Source: a virus. From it: DNA of 38,116 nt. The translations under genes were made by a program, and so were the position numbers. The notes below the pieces were generated by a model. It saw only the letters and a list, made by a program, of their open reading frames with translations, made no database searches and had not been told where the DNA came from. Location of the stretch: positions 1-38,116 of IMG/VR virus record IMGVR_UViG_3300027861_000080; one strand, written 5' to 3'. Numbering within the stretch: position 1 is the stretch's first letter; each line of letters opens with the position of its first letter. Positions 16,409-26,062 of this stretch are shown here, one piece after another.

Positions 16409-18199
16409 ATGACTGATATAAGACATTACAGAAACGGAACAATTGTCAATCCGCGCAATTTTGAGAATGCTAAAATTGTGATGGATTGGAAAGGAACGAA
16501 AGAATCCGCGAACATCACAATCGACTCGATTGAACTTGTCGGTCAGGAAGGTCAACAACTTCGCGACAGAATCCTTTCCGGTCTGTCCGGTGGTGTCGGT
16601 TTCTTCGAAGGTGAACCATATCAGATACAAATCGGTCAGCAATCCAATCCTGACGGAACATTCAACGGATATCTTGATTTCAGTTCAGGCGTTGAATTTA
16701 TCGGTGATTGTGATGTCCGTTGTTCGTTGAAACGAGAACAGGGGAGTGATTGGTTGAACGATGTCGCGGACGGTTTTTCATATAGGTATCTCGAAAGTAT
16801 TGGAGTTGTAAAATTTTCGGATTTCGACGGTGTTCCTTATTGTATTAATTACATTCCAAGAGGCGCAATCCTCCTGATTTTGTCGCTCAGTTTATACAGT
16901 ATGACGAAGGAATTAATCGAGTCAATTAAAGCGATTGGAGAACGGACTGCCGACCTGACAGATGCCGCGATTCCTGTGACGGGAACATCTGCCGGTTTTG
17001 GTGGTGGTGCCGTGACGGCGGTTGACATTGGAAACATTATTCTTGCGGCGCTCAAATTAGTTCTTCAGGTTGCGTATACTGTCGCGATAATTGTCGCAAT
17101 CGTTAAACTGATTGAACAGATAATTGAGGAATTGATGCCTCCGAAACGCATTCATTTAGGAATGTCTATCAAAAAACTATTCGAGAAAGGTTGTGAACAT
17201 TTGAATCTGACTTTGTCGTCATCATTGCTCGACAGTATTGACATCGGTCAACGTTGGGTTTTGATTCCGTCAAAGAATCATCGAGGCGGAGAGAAACCGA
17301 CGAATGCATCCGCGTCGTGGAGAGAAACAGGCGTTCCATCGCAACAGGACGCAACCGACACATTTGGCGGAGTGATCCGAACGTTCAAAAGAATGTTCAA
17401 CGCAGACTTTCAGATTCGTGACGGTGTTTTCATTTTCGAACGTGTCGATTTCTTCAGGAATCAATCGAACTATGTCATTCCGGACACGTTCATCGAACAA
17501 GACAGATTCATCGACATCAACACATTCAACACCGATGAAATAAAATCAAATTATGTAATTTCTTACGCGTTCGATTCGCAAGATATGAACACACTTGACG
17601 TTCCTGATGGACGTGTCTTTCAGGCGCAACTCAGTCCGAATGTGACGGTGAACGAAAATCTCAGGACAATGAAAGGACTCGAAGAAATTGCGATTCCGTT
17701 CTCGTTACCGGTAAGAAAGAATAAATTGACAATTATTGAGGAGGCGGTTAAATTTTTGGTATCTGTCGCGGACGCATTGACGGGACAACTCGGAAGTCCG
17801 CAAAGTTTATCCGGACAGATAGCAAATCGAATCGGTGCGATGCACTTGTCAAGTCATTTTTTGAGTCTTCCGAAATTGGTGTCGATGTCAGGAGGACAGT
17901 TATCAATGGAACAACGTCAGATTTTAGGTTCTCCGAATTTGTGGAACAACTATCATTTTTTGAATAGTTTTAAACCTATTGACGGACAACACAATCAGTA
18001 TTATCTGTTCCGTCAGCAAAAAATTCCTTTTTGTTTTGCGGATTTCTTATCTTTACTCAACAACAACAAGGTGACGACACCGTCCGGAGAGAACGCAGAG
18101 ATTGAATCCGTTGAATGGAATGTATGGAATGATTTCGCAACAATTGACTATCGTGTGAATCGATTATATGACAATAATCTCAAAATATCATATCTATGA
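16409..18199 (+). CDS. Tail-tip protein with central hydrophobic segments (distal tail or hub candidate)
   Basis: This 596-residue protein starts three bases after the tape measure stop. Residues 1-145 are beta-rich, as in distal-tail proteins. Hydrophobic stretches lie near 151-165 (AILLILSLSLYSM) and 206-240 (IILAALKLVLQVAYTVAIIVAIVKLI), separated by a Gly/Ala-rich linker. The C-terminal 350 residues are mixed alpha/beta. In phages of this group the gene after the tape measure makes the baseplate hub; the two membrane-like segments suggest it may enter the inner membrane during injection. Exact family not recognised. Confidence 0.65.
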   Translation: MTDIRHYRNGTIVNPRNFENAKIVMDWKGTKESANITIDSIELVGQEGQQLRDRILSGLSGGVGFFEGEPYQIQIGQQSNPDGTFNGYLDFSSGVEFIGDCDVRCSLKREQGSDWLNDVADGFSYRYLESIGVVKFSDFDGVPYCINYIPRGAILLILSLSLYSMTKELIESIKAIGERTADLTDAAIPVTGTSAGFGGGAVTAVDIGNIILAALKLVLQVAYTVAIIVAIVKLIEQIIEELMPPKRIHLGMSIKKLFEKGCEHLNLTLSSSLLDSIDIGQRWVLIPSKNHRGGEKPTNASASWRETGVPSQQDATDTFGGVIRTFKRMFNADFQIRDGVFIFERVDFFRNQSNYVIPDTFIEQDRFIDINTFNTDEIKSNYVISYAFDSQDMNTLDVPDGRVFQAQLSPNVTVNENLRTMKGLEEIAIPFSLPVRKNKLTIIEEAVKFLVSVADALTGQLGSPQSLSGQIANRIGAMHLSSHFLSLPKLVSMSGGQLSMEQRQILGSPNLWNNYHFLNSFKPIDGQHNQYYLFRQQKIPFCFADFLSLLNNNKVTTPSGENAEIESVEWNVWNDFATIDYRVNRLYDNNLKISYL

Positions 18200-18465
18200 C
18201 AAACGAGAAATTGAACGAACAATTAAAACAATTGAATGATTTTGTCGTAAAATCAAACAGACAACTTGAAGTTGCGGAGAAATCAATCAATCTGTCGATG
18301 GATGCCGTCATGAACAACGCAGACTCGACGGAGTTGAAACAGATGCAAAGTCATGTCGCAAAGGTTAAAATCTTACTGAACAAAGCAAAGAAAGGAAAGG
18401 ACGTCGAGAAAGAAATCAAACAGTTTTCAAAAAACCTGAAGAATGCCGGTACAAATAAAAGATAG
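18196..18465 (+). CDS. Small helical protein (unknown)
   Basis: This 89-residue protein is almost entirely predicted helix with heptad-like Leu/Val spacing and many Lys residues (AKVKILLNKAKKGKDVEKEIKQFSKNLKN). It overlaps the preceding gene by four bases (ATGA) and the following one by 23 bases. It may be a small coiled-coil factor in tail-tip assembly. Confidence 0.6.
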   Translation: MTNEKLNEQLKQLNDFVVKSNRQLEVAEKSINLSMDAVMNNADSTELKQMQSHVAKVKILLNKAKKGKDVEKEIKQFSKNLKNAGTNKR

Positions 18466-20959
18466 GACTTACGAATCGATATTTCGACCTTTAGATTTAA
18501 ATGTCAATTGGCTACTCGGAAACGTCGGTGTTTGGCAAAAATTGACCGTAAAATGTGAATTTGCCGTTCGTGTCGAATTCGATTCAACGAATCAGTTGTT
18601 CGTCGACAGTCCGAACGTCCTGACGCTGACATCAGGCGATTCATGGAACGATTTCGGATTCGCGGAAGGTGATTCAATTCTGTTTCAATGGAATCACGTC
18701 GACACATCAGGAAGTCAACCGGTGAAGTGGTACAATGTCATCGGTTCATTTACTGTTCCGGCAGATGCTTTGCTTATCGACAGAATTGAAAACGAAAAGG
18801 CGTTCGTTGTTGACGTGAACGGAAATCCGATAAATTTCAATCTATGGTCGAACATATATCCGGCATCATTCGGAGATTTTGCCGTCGCTGATTGTTCCGT
18901 TGTCACGATATCACGTCCGCAAGGAATCCGTTTTGTATATGGACACATGGAAAACGCACAATTTCAGAACGGTGATTTGTCGTCCTTCATTGACGGAAGT
19001 CTGACCGAATTTCTTGCGGAGGACACCGACCTGATGCCGACCGGATTCTCGAAACCGATGACGGCAATCGGACATCAGTCAGGAATGTCTGTCGCATTCT
19101 GTAATCTCAAATATATATCAAGTCAGGCAGAACGTTCAATATATGAAATAGAAATATCTTTCATGATTTCGTCGTTCTTCGATAACATCACGACGTTTCA
19201 AAATGACGTCAGTCCTCCGGTCACGTTTTCCGCTAATAGTCTGACAGACAATTTTCACATTGTCGGATTCCCTGTTTACAATAATCCGAATATTAAGATA
19301 CAAACAGACTTATCAGATACGGCAAAACTCGGGAACACCGGATGGTTTGACGAGAATTTCAACGGTCTGACGAATCCGTTCACGGTCAAATCTGTGACAT
19401 ATCAAAACGGAGCATTGACGACGGTGTCATCTTTGGATTACGCGAATACCATCAGAATGACGGCAATCATCGAAGGAGTTCAGAATCTAACCGGACAAAC
19501 ACAATGCGCGTTCGGTTTTGCGTGGATTCCGGTCGATGATACGGAATACAAAAACAATGATTTCGGATTTTATCAGAATTGCAAGATGAACACAGGAGGA
19601 AACGCGGATTCATTTTCTGACGTGTTCACGGTTCAACTCGGTTCAACTCCTGACGTCACACTTCGGTCAGGATACGGTGTCGACAACGCAATCATGAACG
19701 TTCAGAATGTTTTATTTGAAAGGACTGCATTGAATGAAATCACGTTTTCTTTGCAATTTCTTCCGTCTCCTGAATTTTTTGCGTTCATGGACGCGAAGGA
19801 CATCACAGAACGAAATTATATTTTGTGGATGTCTGTCGCAGACCAAAATGAAATCACAAACAAGTCCGACCGTGTTTCTTTGTTATTGGATTTTAATCAA
19901 CTCGACACGTTCATCGAACCAATCGGAGAGTATGACGGAATGACAATTGAATTCTTAGACCATACACAGGACGAGGATTCTGTTTCTGTTCCGTGCGGAA
20001 ATGATAACCGAATTGAGGACGACATTCTTGCAAGGATATTTTTTCAAATCGACACGGATTCCGGTGCAGATATTCCGGACGTGACATCTGTGACATATGG
20101 AATAATCGCTGAACGACAGTCCGATGAATTTGCTTATTCTCTCGACAATTTTCAGATTGATGTGACACAATTTCCGAATCCGTCACAGTTCAATTTCTCT
20201 GATTCACGTGGTTTCAAATTAGGTGCCGGAAATAATAAGAACTTTATAAAATTAGAATATTGGTCACCGTTGGACGTCGGAACATTGCAAGGTGTTCGCG
20301 GATTGTATGCTTTTAAGATACGTTGGGAGGATTGGATAAAACGGTTGAACATTCCGGACACCGTCAAAAATGACATCTTTGACAACACACAAAAACAGGA
20401 CGGTCTTTCAAATGATTGGTATCATTATTTGACGACTTCAGGATATAATTTGTATTTTGTTGTTTATACGAATGCAATCCTGAACGGTCAGGTCGTGCGA
20501 TATGAGAACAAAAAACAATTGACGTTTGTTGATTACGACGCGAATGCAGACATCACAACAGAATTGAGATATTACCGACAGAGTGACAACACACTTTTGA
20601 ACGGTGGCATTGATCCGATTACAGGCGGACAGTTAGGTGTGATTCTGAACAACGAGGATGTCAGACTTGAAATTGAATACACACGAACGACCGGAACATG
20701 GACGACATTAACGACTGTTTACGGTCTGAATTGCATCGAAGTTGATGAAGGTATCGGACAGATGGAGTTCAGGCAATTGTCGTCTATTTGGTTGCCTGAA
20801 ATCGACAATCCTTTGACACCGTTAGCCGGTGACACACTTCTGAATGTTCAGATTATCAGTCCGACTGTGTTGCGATGTACGTGTTTAATCAATCCGAATA
20901 AATTAATCGAAGCGAACAGATATAAAATCACAGGACGCGAAGGTTGTAAACTACCATAA
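18443..20959 (+). CDS. Large tail-tip or baseplate protein
   Basis: The product is 838 residues and mostly beta-rich, with repeated blocks of similar texture (several segments with DNxxFGF/GFxxGD, FQNxx and DNAIMNVQN-type strands), suggesting tandem beta-sandwich domains. No catalytic motif is apparent. It lies after the hub candidate and before the Cys-rich tail-tip gene, so it is likely a structural part of the adsorption apparatus. I cannot name a family. Confidence 0.7.
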   Translation: MPVQIKDRTYESIFRPLDLNVNWLLGNVGVWQKLTVKCEFAVRVEFDSTNQLFVDSPNVLTLTSGDSWNDFGFAEGDSILFQWNHVDTSGSQPVKWYNVIGSFTVPADALLIDRIENEKAFVVDVNGNPINFNLWSNIYPASFGDFAVADCSVVTISRPQGIRFVYGHMENAQFQNGDLSSFIDGSLTEFLAEDTDLMPTGFSKPMTAIGHQSGMSVAFCNLKYISSQAERSIYEIEISFMISSFFDNITTFQNDVSPPVTFSANSLTDNFHIVGFPVYNNPNIKIQTDLSDTAKLGNTGWFDENFNGLTNPFTVKSVTYQNGALTTVSSLDYANTIRMTAIIEGVQNLTGQTQCAFGFAWIPVDDTEYKNNDFGFYQNCKMNTGGNADSFSDVFTVQLGSTPDVTLRSGYGVDNAIMNVQNVLFERTALNEITFSLQFLPSPEFFAFMDAKDITERNYILWMSVADQNEITNKSDRVSLLLDFNQLDTFIEPIGEYDGMTIEFLDHTQDEDSVSVPCGNDNRIEDDILARIFFQIDTDSGADIPDVTSVTYGIIAERQSDEFAYSLDNFQIDVTQFPNPSQFNFSDSRGFKLGAGNNKNFIKLEYWSPLDVGTLQGVRGLYAFKIRWEDWIKRLNIPDTVKNDIFDNTQKQDGLSNDWYHYLTTSGYNLYFVVYTNAILNGQVVRYENKKQLTFVDYDANADITTELRYYRQSDNTLLNGGIDPITGGQLGVILNNEDVRLEIEYTRTTGTWTTLTTVYGLNCIEVDEGIGQMEFRQLSSIWLPEIDNPLTPLAGDTLLNVQIISPTVLRCTCLINPNKLIEANRYKITGREGCKLP

Positions 20960-20960
20960 A

Positions 20961-22280
20961 ATGTTTTATTGTTATAATTTAATATCGTGCAATCCTTTAG
21001 ACTATCCGGACATCACAAATTTATGTCGGAAGGCTCCACATCCGTTTGACGGTAAGGTTGTGTATTTGTTGGTTGCTCCAATAAATCCGTTACAAACCTA
21101 CACGTTGACATTCATCGGAATTAATACGTGTTTTTGTGACGGATGGATTCCGCGAATGAGAGTTACGACTGAAAACCTTTGTACTCCGTCTTATGGAATC
21201 TTTCAATATCGCAATTGTGAAGACCCGTCCATCGTCAGGACGTTCGGGTTTCCTGTCGCGGACCCAACAAACAACACACTAAGGAAAGACGGAGATTGTG
21301 ATTGTTGGACGTTTCTCGGAGAGGAAGCGGTTGCGGACGAAATTCTCGGAGGATATTCTGAATATGACGATTGTAATGAATGCCTATCAACAAGGGAGTC
21401 AGAATTGTGTCCGCAAGGTGAGAGAACAATCGGTTTCGCCGTCCGTGTCAATCTTCCTGAAAGTCCTCCACCTGACAGAGATTTTTCAAAATGTTGTTAT
21501 ACAAATTTAGTTCTTGCGGACGTGTCGGACGATGACGGATACAAAAACGATTTTTCAGGTGTGTTTTTCAAACGTGAAACACCATCGTCGACCGTCGTGT
21601 TCAAACTTGTCGACACGGTGACGTTGACGGAGTATTTTTTGAACTCTGATACTTATGGAACGTTTGTCGATTTCGGAGGAATACAACCTGATTTAAGTTA
21701 TTACGTTGTAGATTGGCGGAAGGTATTGACATTGCTCGGTTCAGGTTCATATCAGATAAAAAAAGAACTTGACATCGTCGGAATTTCAATTGATATTCTT
21801 TCGAACACGTTCACATTGAAACCGTTTTCCATCGACAACGCAGACAACACGGTCAGAATTGACTCGGTGATGAACGGAAAACTTATCAACATTGACACAG
21901 ATTTCAAAGGTTCATTATATAAGACATCTGTCAGACTTCGCGGATATTTCGGAAGGAATGAACGGACATTCGAACAGGACAACATCGCGCAAAGGGATTA
22001 CAATCTGATACAAAACACGATGTCATCAAAATCGTCCTATCAATTTCAAGGTCTGCAAATTCCGGAATGCATCACGGTCGATTTGTGGAATTTTATCCTT
22101 TTTGGTAATGAGTTGATTATATCAGATTACAACAAAAATAATCATTCGTACAAATATGAATTGATTCCGGTCGTATTGGAGGACAACACAGGAACGGAGT
22201 TTTTCGTTCAGGATCGAGCCGTGAACGTTAACCTGAAATTCACGGACAAAAAACAAAATAATCGCAAAATAAATTGTTGA
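20961..22280 (+). CDS. Cysteine-rich tail-tip protein (unknown)
   Basis: This 439-residue protein starts one base after the previous stop. The first ~185 residues hold most of the cysteines (for example [43 protein letters not shown]). In a particle exposed to the outside these could make disulphides, or bind metal before assembly. The remaining part is beta-rich with no cysteine until the last residue. Probable adsorption-apparatus protein; receptor specificity cannot be read from it. Confidence 0.68.
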   Translation: MFYCYNLISCNPLDYPDITNLCRKAPHPFDGKVVYLLVAPINPLQTYTLTFIGINTCFCDGWIPRMRVTTENLCTPSYGIFQYRNCEDPSIVRTFGFPVADPTNNTLRKDGDCDCWTFLGEEAVADEILGGYSEYDDCNECLSTRESELCPQGERTIGFAVRVNLPESPPPDRDFSKCCYTNLVLADVSDDDGYKNDFSGVFFKRETPSSTVVFKLVDTVTLTEYFLNSDTYGTFVDFGGIQPDLSYYVVDWRKVLTLLGSGSYQIKKELDIVGISIDILSNTFTLKPFSIDNADNTVRIDSVMNGKLINIDTDFKGSLYKTSVRLRGYFGRNERTFEQDNIAQRDYNLIQNTMSSKSSYQFQGLQIPECITVDLWNFILFGNELIISDYNKNNHSYKYELIPVVLEDNTGTEFFVQDRAVNVNLKFTDKKQNNRKINC

Positions 22281-22284
22281 TATT

Positions 22285-23091
22285 ATGGCAATGAAAGTTT
22301 ATAAGACAGGCGAAAAGGTCGCAATCGAAAAGGACGCGAATCCGATTTTTTTCATTCCGGTTTCGTTCGCATCTGTTCGAATCGTGAACGAAAATGTGAC
22401 GGTCTTGTCTATATTGGACGCGACGGTTTCGGAGTTCGACACGGTTGCAAACATTCAGGATTCAGGAGGAACACCAATCGGAAACCTGACGGACGTCGTG
22501 AAGTATCTGAACGGTTTTATTTTCTCAGGTTCAACGACGACACAAACAGAATCAACTCCGTCCGGTGGTGGTGAGGCGAACACGGGTTCAAATGTCGGAC
22601 TCGGTGACGGAGTTTTCAAACAGAAAACAGGCGTCGATTTAGAGTTTAAAACGTTGATAGGAGGAACGAACGTAACCATCACGAACAACGCGAACGACCT
22701 GACGATTAATTCGTCCGGTGGTGGTGGTGCATACTTCAAAGACTCGGTTGTGATAACGTCGAATTCAAATAATTTTAATAGTGGTTCACCGACCGACATT
22801 CCTTTGATGACGTATACAATAACACAAGACGGTGATTATATTTTATATGCAATTGTGAACACGAATCCGGATTCTGACGAAGGTTTTAATCTATATTACG
22901 CAATTAACGGAACGACAGTCAACGATTCGATTGTCTGCAATGAATTCAAAAAAAACAAAGACGTCAGTATTCAAGGGACATGGGACGTTGATGGTCTTTT
23001 GATTGGCGACATTATCACAATACAGGCGGACACAATGAACGACAATCAGGATTTATTAACACGACGAATAATTATTCAATCATGGACATAA
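22285..23091 (+). CDS. Tail fibre or tip protein with a C-terminal jelly-roll-like head
   Basis: The product is 268 residues. The N-terminal 90 residues are beta-rich with a short helix ([13 protein letters not shown]). A Gly/Ser/Thr-rich linker (about 92-115) follows, then a repeat-like segment [20 protein letters not shown] typical of phage fibres. The last ~120 residues (from [14 protein letters not shown] to IIIQSWT) have the strand pattern of C1q/TNF-like trimeric tips. Such heads often contact the receptor. It is the last large virion gene, a good position for the variable receptor-binding protein. Confidence 0.7.
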   Translation: MAMKVYKTGEKVAIEKDANPIFFIPVSFASVRIVNENVTVLSILDATVSEFDTVANIQDSGGTPIGNLTDVVKYLNGFIFSGSTTTQTESTPSGGGEANTGSNVGLGDGVFKQKTGVDLEFKTLIGGTNVTITNNANDLTINSSGGGGAYFKDSVVITSNSNNFNSGSPTDIPLMTYTITQDGDYILYAIVNTNPDSDEGFNLYYAINGTTVNDSIVCNEFKKNKDVSIQGTWDVDGLLIGDIITIQADTMNDNQDLLTRRIIIQSWT

Positions 23092-23429
23092 ACAAATGTC
23101 TTTCTTGTCGCGCGAATTGTTGCAAATTGTTTGTTGATGTCAGCAAAAAGGAATATCAGATTTTTAAAAACAAAGGAATGTCGGACAGTTTTTTGAAGCA
23201 TTCGGAGAAATTCATTCAAGACAATCCGCAACACAGAGACAAGATTGACAAAATTGATAGTTTATATTTTGAAACATATGCAGTATTAAAAAAAGACGAT
23301 TCCGGAAAGTGTGTCTTTCTGAACAAAAAAACATTGTTGTGTTCAATATATTCCGACCGTCCGCAAGCCTGCAAAGATTTTGAAATTGATTCGAACAAAT
23401 GCAAAAAATTATATAAATGTATACGTTAA
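23082..23429 (+). CDS. YkgJ-like cysteine cluster protein
   Basis: The product is 115 residues. The N-terminal CLSCRANCC gives C6, C9, C13, C14 (CxxCxxxCC), and later come GKCVFL, LLCSIY and [10 protein letters not shown], the full pattern of the YkgJ zinc- or iron-chelating family. Residues between are Lys-rich. Family members are small metal-binding proteins of uncertain activity; some work with modification or assembly enzymes. Here it overlaps the fibre gene by ten bases and the next gene by thirteen, so it is made with the tail-tip proteins and could supply or sense metal for their Cys-rich neighbour. Confidence 0.82.
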   Translation: MDINKCLSCRANCCKLFVDVSKKEYQIFKNKGMSDSFLKHSEKFIQDNPQHRDKIDKIDSLYFETYAVLKKDDSGKCVFLNKKTLLCSIYSDRPQACKDFEIDSNKCKKLYKCIR

Positions 23430-23938
23430 AAATAACACCAATTAATCAGGACGCAGTCGGATCATATTTCAATCAATGGTTGCGCGACAATTACACGTTT
23501 GACGGAATCGGATATTTTCCTGACAATGTTTCTGTGACATTTGAAGATGAACCGACGACGGCAACAAAGACGGAAATTGTTGACAAATATCAATCTTTGA
23601 CATCTTCAGATATCATTCCGACGTATGAAATAAAAAAAATATACACACAACGGACACAGGACGGAGTTGATTTCTTTGATGACGTGCGTTCAGGTGTCGC
23701 ACTTGAATACATTAATTTGACGTTAACACAAGCGCAATGCAATTACATCGAAAACAAATTAAAGATTGTCAAATCAATGGTTTTGACAGGCGATTGGATT
23801 ACCGGACAGTTTGAAATTACAAACAATGTTGTTGTTGACGGTGTCGTCAGTCCTGAAGATATTGAAAACGAATATACACAACAACGACACGACAAAATAA
23901 AATCAGATATTGATTTGTATGTCTCAGAACATTATTAA
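23417..23938 (+). CDS. Unknown protein at the end of the tail block
   Basis: The product is 173 residues, without cysteine clusters or membrane segments. The first half (YFNQWLRDNYTFDGIGYF) and second half (LEYINLTLTQAQCNYIENKLKIVKSMVLTGDW) are mixed alpha/beta, with an acidic end (VSPEDIENEYTQQRHDK). Its position suggests a minor tail or fibre-assembly protein. No family is recognised. Confidence 0.62.
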   Translation: MYTLKITPINQDAVGSYFNQWLRDNYTFDGIGYFPDNVSVTFEDEPTTATKTEIVDKYQSLTSSDIIPTYEIKKIYTQRTQDGVDFFDDVRSGVALEYINLTLTQAQCNYIENKLKIVKSMVLTGDWITGQFEITNNVVVDGVVSPEDIENEYTQQRHDKIKSDIDLYVSEHY

Positions 23939-23947
23939 ACATCAAAC

Positions 23948-24214
23948 ATGGATTTTACAATATTATTTCAGCGTTTCGCGGAGCAGAGTCCTTTGATTCT
24001 CGGTTGTGGTCTTGTCATTTGGCAGTTGTTAAAGATGTATAAAGAAGAAAAACAACTCGTCATTTCCGAGCGAAAAGAACGTGCGATTGAAATCAAAGAA
24101 TTGAACGAATATGTCAGGGAACGCGAATCTGAACACATCGAAACGTTGAACAATCTGTCCGTCATTTTGAACAGTATTGACGACAAGATGAACAATTTAA
24201 ATAAAATGTTATGA
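23948..24214 (+). CDS. Holin-like single-span membrane protein
   Basis: The product is 88 residues: a short polar N-terminus, one hydrophobic helix (about residues 12-28, PLILGCGLVIWQLLKM), then a strongly charged coiled coil (KEEKQLVISERKERAIEIKELNEYV). This build matches BhlA/BlyA-type phage holins and similar lysis-control proteins. It stands at the end of the late operon, though the wall hydrolases are elsewhere (27695 and 31821). Alternative: a spanin-like or tail-associated membrane protein. Confidence 0.6.
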   Translation: MDFTILFQRFAEQSPLILGCGLVIWQLLKMYKEEKQLVISERKERAIEIKELNEYVRERESEHIETLNNLSVILNSIDDKMNNLNKML

Positions 24215-24318
24215 AAAAAGACATCAAAGAAATCACGACGACATTGAAAGGAATCCGCAAAGCTATCAAAGACAAGGCTGACGCAATAAAAGAAAAGCAA
24301 AAAGAAAACGCATCATGA
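24211..24318 (+). CDS. Small charged helical peptide
   Basis: This is a 35-residue peptide with an alternating Lys/Glu/Asp composition (KDIKEITTTLKGIRKAIKDK), predicted as one amphipathic helix. Its ATG overlaps the stop of the holin-like gene (ATGA), the usual coupling in this phage, which supports it being translated. It is the last gene of the rightward late operon and might modulate lysis timing. Confidence 0.5.
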   Translation: MKKDIKEITTTLKGIRKAIKDKADAIKEKQKENAS

Positions 24319-24365
24319 TAATATATCACAATGCGCTTAATCTTTGATTTGTTTGTGTTTTTAGC

Positions 24366-24710
24366 TTAGAACGGCAAATCTGAGTCCATATCTTCCGGAC
24401 TGATTCCGTCGTCCATCTCAGGGACGAAATCGTCGTCATCAAATGCAATCTTCCATCCTGTGATATTGTTGAAATATTTGTCAGGATTCGACGCGGACGG
24501 TCGTGAATATACGTCGACGAAGACGGTGACGGTCTGTCCGGTCTTGATAGGTTTCAACAACTCCATTCGTGTATTGATGAAGTCAATCGACACGTGCGGA
24601 TTGTATTGTTCTTTTGTCTCGATGACGATTGTCCTTTTGCTGAACTTGTCGCTGAATTTCTCGGATGAATATTTTTTGAATACCTTTCCGGTGACTGATG
24701 TTTTAATCAT
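24366..24710 (-). CDS. ssb: Single-strand DNA-binding protein (DUF3127-like)
   Basis: The product is 114 residues. Its N-terminus (MIKTSVTGKVFKK) and OB-fold-like strands (RTIVIETKEQYNPHVSIDFIN, then TVTVFVDVYSRPSA) fit the DUF3127 family of Bacteroidota SSB-like proteins. The C-terminal tail is acidic and ends DSDLPF, the classic SSB tip that recruits partners. I start it at 24710, right after an AAACACTATTCAAA leader; an extension to 24785 reads through a terminator hairpin. It is the last gene of the leftward recombination operon and would coat single strands for the ERF protein. Confidence 0.82.
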   Translation of the reverse strand: MIKTSVTGKVFKKYSSEKFSDKFSKRTIVIETKEQYNPHVSIDFINTRMELLKPIKTGQTVTVFVDVYSRPSASNPDKYFNNITGWKIAFDDDDFVPEMDDGISPEDMDSDLPF

Positions 24711-24743
24711 TTTGAATAGTGTTTTGTGTTGTTGATTTAAAAA

Positions 24744-24808
24744 AAAGGACAGGAAACAACGACGGAAATCAAACAACAACATCAAAAAACCGTCTAAACC
24801 TGTCCTTT
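24744..24808 (-). terminator. Leftward terminator with two-part stem
   Basis: AAAGGACAGG (24744-24753) pairs perfectly with CCTGTCCTTT (24799-24808). Inside it, GACGG pairs with CCGTC around a loop that contains CAACAACATC. Read leftward, the hairpin is followed by a run of T, so it should end transcription of the ParB-like gene before the SSB gene. The SSB gene would then depend on read-through, or on a promoter I did not find. Confidence 0.75.
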
Positions 24809-24825
24809 ATAGTGTAAAAATAGTA

Positions 24826-25614
24826 CTAAAATCTTAAATTAACTTTCTTTTGTCTCCTATAATTATAAATCTGTTCAATTATTTCCTTGTATTGTTGACG
24901 AGTTGAGCATTGAATCAATTTTGTCGGTTGCAATTTTAGTTTATTTATAAATTCTTTGAACTTGAATTCGTCAGGTTTGTCGAGGAACAGACCAATCAAC
25001 GCGGACGCAAATTTGATATCTTTGTATCTGTTGAAAAACGGTTCAATCTGTTTTAATTTGATTGCGTATATTTCCGCGATTTTCAAATCTCCTATTTTAT
25101 ACAATCCTTTTTTGAATGTTGATATTTTACTACTATTGTTCCGGAGTTGGTCGTCTGAACGCGTCTGACTGCATAATAAAATACAGATTGAAATTCCGAA
25201 AACTTCGTGTTTATTCATAAACTTCCGAATCAAAACATAGTCTTTCATTCCGTCATTTGCGAAAGAATTCAGGTAATCGAGTGACGTCCATTTCTGACCG
25301 ACAATATTCAACGCTTTGACATTCTCTAAATCATAACCTGAAACGATGATATAATATACAAATGTTTTCAAACGTTTTGATGCAGAAAGACGATGTTGTC
25401 CGTCGATTACTTCCATATTTTCGTTGACAATAATCGGATTGCACAACATTCCGAACGCTTTGATGTTTGTCTCAACTCTCGACACGTGTGAAGGATTCAA
25501 AGGACGGTTTTGTTTCATGATGTTGAAAATGTCTAAATCATACGTTTTAAAAACTTTGAATTCAGATTCTTTGTGATTGATTGGTGTTGTCATTTTGAAA
25601 TTTAATGTTGTCAT
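24826..25614 (-). CDS. ParB-like DNA-binding/nuclease-family protein
   Basis: The product is 262 residues. IIVNENMEVIDGQHRLSASK (about residues 80-99) is the ParB_N signature, with the DGQHR box; a helical, basic C-terminal half follows. ParB_N proteins bind DNA and nucleotides, and some phage forms act as nucleases or regulators. Two starts are possible (25614 and 25593), each preceded by the same CAAAATGACAACA sequence, as if the start had been duplicated; I give the longer. This is the second ParB-type protein of the phage and stands in the recombination operon. Confidence 0.8.
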   Translation of the reverse strand: MTTLNFKMTTPINHKESEFKVFKTYDLDIFNIMKQNRPLNPSHVSRVETNIKAFGMLCNPIIVNENMEVIDGQHRLSASKRLKTFVYYIIVSGYDLENVKALNIVGQKWTSLDYLNSFANDGMKDYVLIRKFMNKHEVFGISICILLCSQTRSDDQLRNNSSKISTFKKGLYKIGDLKIAEIYAIKLKQIEPFFNRYKDIKFASALIGLFLDKPDEFKFKEFINKLKLQPTKLIQCSTRQQYKEIIEQIYNYRRQKKVNLRF

Positions 25615-25633
25615 TTTGATGTTGTTTTAATTA

Positions 25634-26062
25634 TTATAAATATTGTTTAATCTTCGACTGTTCGACGGCTATCTTTCGCAACGTCTCCGTTTCATCAGGT
25701 TCAGGAAGATAATAACCGTTTTTTGCTGACCAATTGCGGAAACGGTCGATTGCTATTGTCATTTCTTCCTTTGTCAGCGATGCCGAACTCCGGAGAGTGA
25801 TTTCTGTTCCGAGAATGCCGTCAACAGTCTGCACGAAAATATTCTCATTGCACTTCATTTTAAAAAAGTTTTGTTTCACACATTCGACGGAATATCCTGT
25901 TTCAATTGCGAATGCCGTCAGGATTAAATGAAGGTAGTTGTTCTGACGGAGTGAACGCGTCGTGATTTCTCTGAGTTCGACGGTTTTCTGTCTGTCGATT
26001 AATTTATTCGCACGACATGAAAATCTGTTCACGTCGTGCGGATCATTCAGGTCGTATATCAT
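25634..26062 (-). CDS. NinB/Orf-like recombination mediator (candidate)
   Basis: The product is 142 residues. Features shared with lambda NinB (Orf): the segment RSLRQNNYLHLILTAFAIETGY near residue 37 (lambda has a similar SLDQNrkLW stretch), a middle region with threonine or serine before SLTKEEMTIAIDRFRNWSAKNGYYLPEP near 95-125, and a short basic tail. Orf helps load annealing proteins on SSB-coated DNA. The flanking ERF and SSB genes support this. The match is visual and distant. The stop/start overlap with the ERF gene is four bases. Confidence 0.5.
   Translation of the reverse strand: MIYDLNDPHDVNRFSCRANKLIDRQKTVELREITTRSLRQNNYLHLILTAFAIETGYSVECVKQNFFKMKCNENIFVQTVDGILGTEITLRSSASLTKEEMTIAIDRFRNWSAKNGYYLPEPDETETLRKIAVEQSKIKQYL

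Noticed and set aside
24318-24366. Terminator between the converging operons
   Set aside because: Only a 5-base CACAA/TTGTG pairing with a long loop before TTTTT is present; too weak to annotate.
24711-24785. N-terminal extension of the SSB-like protein
   Set aside because: It reads through a terminator stem and gives a hydrophobic, Cys-containing start unlike the family.
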